Part shown: positions 19,856 through 22,296 of the stretch, in pieces | Layout: every line of letters starts with the position of its first letter | Numbering within the stretch: the first letter of the stretch is position 1 | Source of the DNA: Chara braunii | Taxonomy: Eukaryota; Streptophyta; Charophyceae; Charales; Characeae | Direction: 5' to 3' | Assembly: GCA_003427395.1 (NCBI GenBank) | Contig: BFEA01000307.1 | Coordinates: 1,586,017-1,608,312, forward strand | DNA length: 22,296 nucleotides | Translations under genes and position numbers: made by a program | Notes under the pieces: model-generated | Told to the model about the DNA's origin: nothing | The model's input: only the letters and a program-made list of their open reading frames with translations | Databases searched by the model: none

Positions 19856-19931
19856 CCAATGCCTCGCACATGCTGGAACCCAAAAGGTTAAATTTTGGCT
19901 ATATTTTATATTATCCTATTTATGAACAGGC

Positions 19932-19971
19932 TAGTCAGGCATGGGTTCCATAAGATTGGACGGCCTGACTA
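19932..19971 (+). repeat. Stem-loop copy 7
   Basis: TAGTCAGGC/GCCTGACTA is a perfect 9-bp outer stem, the longest uninterrupted arm of the type I copies. Loop TAAGAT at 19951-19956. Confidence 0.94.
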
Positions 19972-20024
19972 TAGTTTATCATAAAATGAAGAGAGTACAA
20001 CTAAGAGTATAATTTAAGGTAACC

Positions 20025-20075
20025 CTGGGCAGGCTGGTCCTTGTTCTAAGATGAACGGCTCAGTCCTATGCCCAG
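20025..20075 (+). repeat. Stem-loop copy 8 (subtype II)
   Basis: Outermost CTGGGCA/TGCCCAG is a perfect 7 bp; next GGCTGGTCC/GGCTCAGTC pairs with one mismatch and two G-T wobbles; inner GTTC/GAAC closes the TAAGAT loop at 20047-20052. A CTA bulge separates the two outer helices on the 3' side. Confidence 0.92.
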
Positions 20076-20129
20076 CTTTTGAACACCAAGCTCAGAGAGG
20101 TACATATAATTTGGATATTAAACAGTCCG

Positions 20130-20175
20130 GGGCGGCTGAGCCTTGTTCTAAGATGAACGGCTTAGTCATATGCCC
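20130..20175 (+). repeat. Stem-loop copy 9 (subtype II)
   Basis: GGGC/GCCC outside, then GGCTGAGCC/GGCTTAGTC fully paired with two G-T wobbles, an ATAT bulge on the 3' side, inner GTTC/GAAC and loop TAAGAT at 20149-20154. Same layout as copy 8. Confidence 0.93.
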
Positions 20176-20404
20176 AAAAGGAAGAGTTTCAGTTTCTGGG
20201 ATGTGACTTTGTGGTTTGGCCTGCATGTGACTGGGTGAGGCTACTACTTGGTCTGAGTTACAGTTTAACAGGTAGTTGCTTTAGAGGCTCGCCACGTGCT
20301 ACAGCGATAGGAGTTAGTCTCAATTCCTGCATTTTCTGAGCTAAGTTTATTTTGCTTAGATCGATTCTCGCATTTTCTGGGATCTTTTATTATACTTGGG
20401 CTTG

Positions 20405-20682
20405 TATAAATTTTGGTAAGCTACTTTCTCTACGGGAAGCACTGCCGAAATTTCTGCAAATCCAAGGAGTTAGTCAAATTTCTGGTTTTTCAAAGTTCGA
20501 CTTATCTAAGGTTCGTATTTGACTTAGTAAAAATTTGGAAAGTCTCCTTTTCTAAAGAGAGTGCTGCCCAAATTTTTGCTAATTCAGAGATTTAGACAAA
20601 ATTGGACTTTGGAAAGTCAAAGACTATTTCTGTTTTCATATTTGGGCTGATATAAATTCCGAAAAGACACTTTTCCTACTTG
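20405..20682. repeat. Diverged ~122-bp tandem repeat, two copies plus a partial
   Basis: Units start near 20405 (TATAAATTTTGG), 20527 (TAAAAATTTGG) and 20651 (TATAAATTCCG). The first two share GGTAAG/GGAAAG, TTTCT and CTGCC anchors at a constant 122-base offset; the third is partial. The AT-rich units directly follow the stem-loop array. Confidence 0.75.
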
Positions 20683-20914
20683 ATTTAGAGGAGTTAGATT
20701 ATATTCTGACAGGCGACGATTCTGACGGTCCACCCTGAATAGGGGAGATTCTGCCATTAGCCTACCTTTGCTTTGGGCACTGGCTTAGAGGCAGGCTTGG
20801 ACTTAGTTGGCAGGTAGCTTTGAGTGAGAATGTGCTATGGAGGTTTATCCCCCATATGTTGAAGACTTAGCTTGGGCATTTGACCTACCTTGTGTTACAG
20901 GTCCTTTGGGGTGT
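20683..20914. other. No gene seen
   Basis: Non-coding in all frames by inspection, with no repeat of note. Confidence 0.5.
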
Positions 20915-20983
20915 CTGATTCAAGATCAGGACTAGATTCAGCTTGATCCCTTGAGGATCATCTTCTGTTATCACTGATAACAG
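20915..20983. other. Three adjacent perfect small hairpins
   Basis: 20915-20929 (CTGAT/ATCAG, 5-nt loop), 20944-20960 (TGATCC/GGATCA, 5-nt loop) and 20965-20983 (CTGTTATC/GATAACAG, 3-nt loop) lie within 70 bases. Confidence 0.8.
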
Positions 20984-21690
20984 GTCGGTTGCCGATTCGT
21001 CGATTTACGATTCAACTCCAATTCACTCCTGTCACTCAACCTAAAGGCTTTAGCCTTGTGATTGAACTGTTTTGTTGTGTTTTCACCCGGACTTTATTGA
21101 ATGGTCATCCAACAAAAGTACTGAGTATTTATTTAAGAGTTGCACGAGTGAGGCTTGTATGGCTAAAGCGAGGGGTGTGAGTGCAAGGAATGGTTGAAGT
21201 TGACCCCATGTAGTGCGTGGTCTTTTGGATGAATCTTTGATGTGATTGCAGGTATGGTTGTGGTTCGGCCTCTAGATGTGACTGTCTGCGATTACATACA
21301 TATATGGCTGAGAGGAGTCCCACTGTGACTGTGAGAAGTGATCGTCTTATATAACTAACCCTTATATATTTATAAGTGCCCTGAGTATTTGAGAGGCCTA
21401 CTGTAGTTGTGTACAAGGGTTAACCAGATTATGCCTTGAGAGAAAAGTGGGATCCCCATTTATTCTTTGCTTCTTAAAGTTTGTATGGTTGGACGTTGTA
21501 ATCCGTGGCAGCCGTCAAAGTCAAACCCCTTGACTTTTGCCCAGGCCTGGAGCAGGACTTACCTCCAGGGCCGCAAGAAATGACTGTCACCACAGGTATA
21601 GACCTGTGTACCACCCACTGTGCACAGAGTTTAAAAGAGGGTGTGTGGTCTTCAACCGCGCATGGCGGTTGTCCAGCGTCGAGAGATTAA
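20984..21690. other. No supportable gene
   Basis: Short frames at 20989-21180 and 21505-21746 have no recognisable domain. CTTATATA occurs twice near 21345-21370. Nothing else stands out. Confidence 0.5.
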
Positions 21691-21692
21691 CC

Positions 21693-21849
21693 CTCAAGGC
21701 GCGTGTCAGCCGACACTTGAGTGTTGAATGCGACCCTCGAGATTAACGAGGACCGCGTGAGTATGGGTACTACATAGTAAGCCATCACTACGACCGCTTG
21801 CGTACGCTTGCATTGCGAGTCGATATGAGTAGACCCTGCGTCCACGCAG
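21693..21849. other. Group of GC-rich hairpins
   Basis: 21693-21721: CTCAA/TTGAG and GTGTC/GACAC around an AGCC loop with a 5-nt bulge. 21735-21751: CCTCG/CGAGG. 21836-21849: CTGCGT-CC-ACGCAG. The sequence GAGATTAAC occurs twice (near 21682 and 21738). Confidence 0.65.
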
Positions 21850-22229
21850 TTTTATATTAAGTCTCGCGCGTGACGCCTATCCGATTTCCGCAGCGAAAAG
21901 TTATGGGTTGGCTACCGAGGGGCTAGGAGCGTTGTCGCGTTTGTTCGTGTTGTGTCGTTTCGTGTGTGTGTGTGTGTTTTATTTTTGTGTTCGTAAAGTG
22001 GTGTGCGTGTGGTGTGTGGGATGCGTCCTAGTCGACCGACGTCGGACAGCGCTTGGGACCTCAGCCCCCCAAGATGTCGATTCGCGTGCGGGCCCGATAG
22101 GCGTATTACCGCGCATACCCCCTATGCTACAGCGAACGAGAAACGCCCTCGACTGGTCCACCTCTGCGATTGCAACTGATTAGCTTTCGTACTGTGGACT
22201 GGTAGCTCGGCGGGGATACGCCCACCGAA
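21850..22229. other. No supportable gene; (GT)8 inside
   Basis: A plus-strand frame (21908-22183) passes through a GT-rich tract and yields a Cys/Val-rich product typical of simple repeats. The (GT)8 microsatellite is at 21962-21977. Confidence 0.5.
21962..21977. repeat. (GT)8 microsatellite
   Basis: Eight GT units, read directly. Confidence 0.95.
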
Positions 22230-22296
22230 GGGAGGTGACAGCTCCCGTAAGGTGGAGGTAAGTTGTGCCTCGCGTAGGCCCTATCCTGTCGTAGGG
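22230..22296. other. Two small hairpins at the window end
   Basis: GGGAG/CTCCC at 22230-22246 and CCCTA/TAGGG at 22279-22296. The second touches the window end, so any larger structure is cut. Confidence 0.5.

Larger units (their letters stand above)
19438..20175 (+). ncRNA. Array of nine related stem-loops with invariant TAAGAT hexaloop
   Basis: Nine copies share one architecture: an outer stem of 6-9 bp, usually two unpaired bases on the 5' side, an inner stem of 3-5 bp and a six-base TAAGAT loop. Loop starts are 19454, 19519, 19596, 19682, 19755, 19837, 19951, 20047 and 20149, so spacing is irregular (65-114 bp). The outer arms differ between copies but stay complementary in eight of nine. 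Two subtypes exist: copies 1-7 with a TCCA/TGGA-type inner stem, and copies 8-9 with GTTC/GAAC. The strand is assigned only by the TAAGAT orientation; transcription is not shown. I know no named family with this shape. It could be a structured RNA, a protein-binding array, or a family of mobile palindromes. Confidence 0.6.

Noticed and set aside
19438-20175. CRISPR-like array
   Set aside because: Spacing is irregular (65-114 bp), arms vary between copies, no cas genes are present and the surroundings are eukaryotic.
21908-22183. Cys/Val-rich plus-strand frame
   Set aside because: It derives from a GT-rich simple repeat and has no conserved feature.

Overview
The window looks like repeat-rich, gene-poor nuclear DNA from a eukaryote, most likely a green plant or streptophyte alga. 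The evidence is a degenerate plant-type L1 (LINE) retrotransposon, a degenerate retroelement Gag gene with a CCHC zinc knuckle, several microsatellites, diverged tandem duplications and long stretches dense in stop codons. There are no bacterial operons, no rRNA and no tRNA that I can support. From memory the LINE and Gag protein style resembles repeats of charophyte algae such as Chara, but that is recollection and not a search result.

Layout. 1-1271: a CT microsatellite, one 8-bp-stem hairpin and a 121-bp tandem duplication, possibly the leader of the LINE. 1272-8615: the LINE. Its ORF1 (1272-4148) overlaps its ORF2 (4141-8615) by 8 nt. ORF2 has an apurinic-type endonuclease, a reverse transcriptase and a C-terminal zinc-finger region, all broken by many stops and frameshifts; one frameshift is fully explained by a 50-bp tandem duplication at 7820-7919. 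8616-9901: no gene. 9974-10531: an unrecognised open frame. 10774-12288: a Gag-like pseudogene with three premature stops, ending in a perfect CCHC knuckle. 12289-15450: short repeats, two weak open frames and an unusually dense run of hairpins (14057-14216 and 14545-14610). 15453-15894: a possible coding segment broken at a C-run. 15900-16960: a purine-rich stretch that creates false minus-strand ORFs. 17155-17334: a small open frame followed by an 8-bp GC-rich hairpin. 17820-19400: almost nothing recognisable.

The most interesting signal is at 19438-20175. It is an array of nine irregularly spaced stem-loops that all keep the same TAAGAT hexaloop and the same architecture (outer stem, usually two unpaired bases on the 5' side, inner stem, loop). 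The outer stems differ in sequence from copy to copy yet remain complementary in eight of nine. The inner stem switches from C-G to T-A in a compensatory way in the last two copies. This looks like structure conserved at the RNA or single-stranded DNA level. It is followed by a diverged ~122-bp tandem repeat and by three adjacent small hairpins.

No intact gene with a confidently assigned function is present. The recognisable proteins all belong to dead retroelements.
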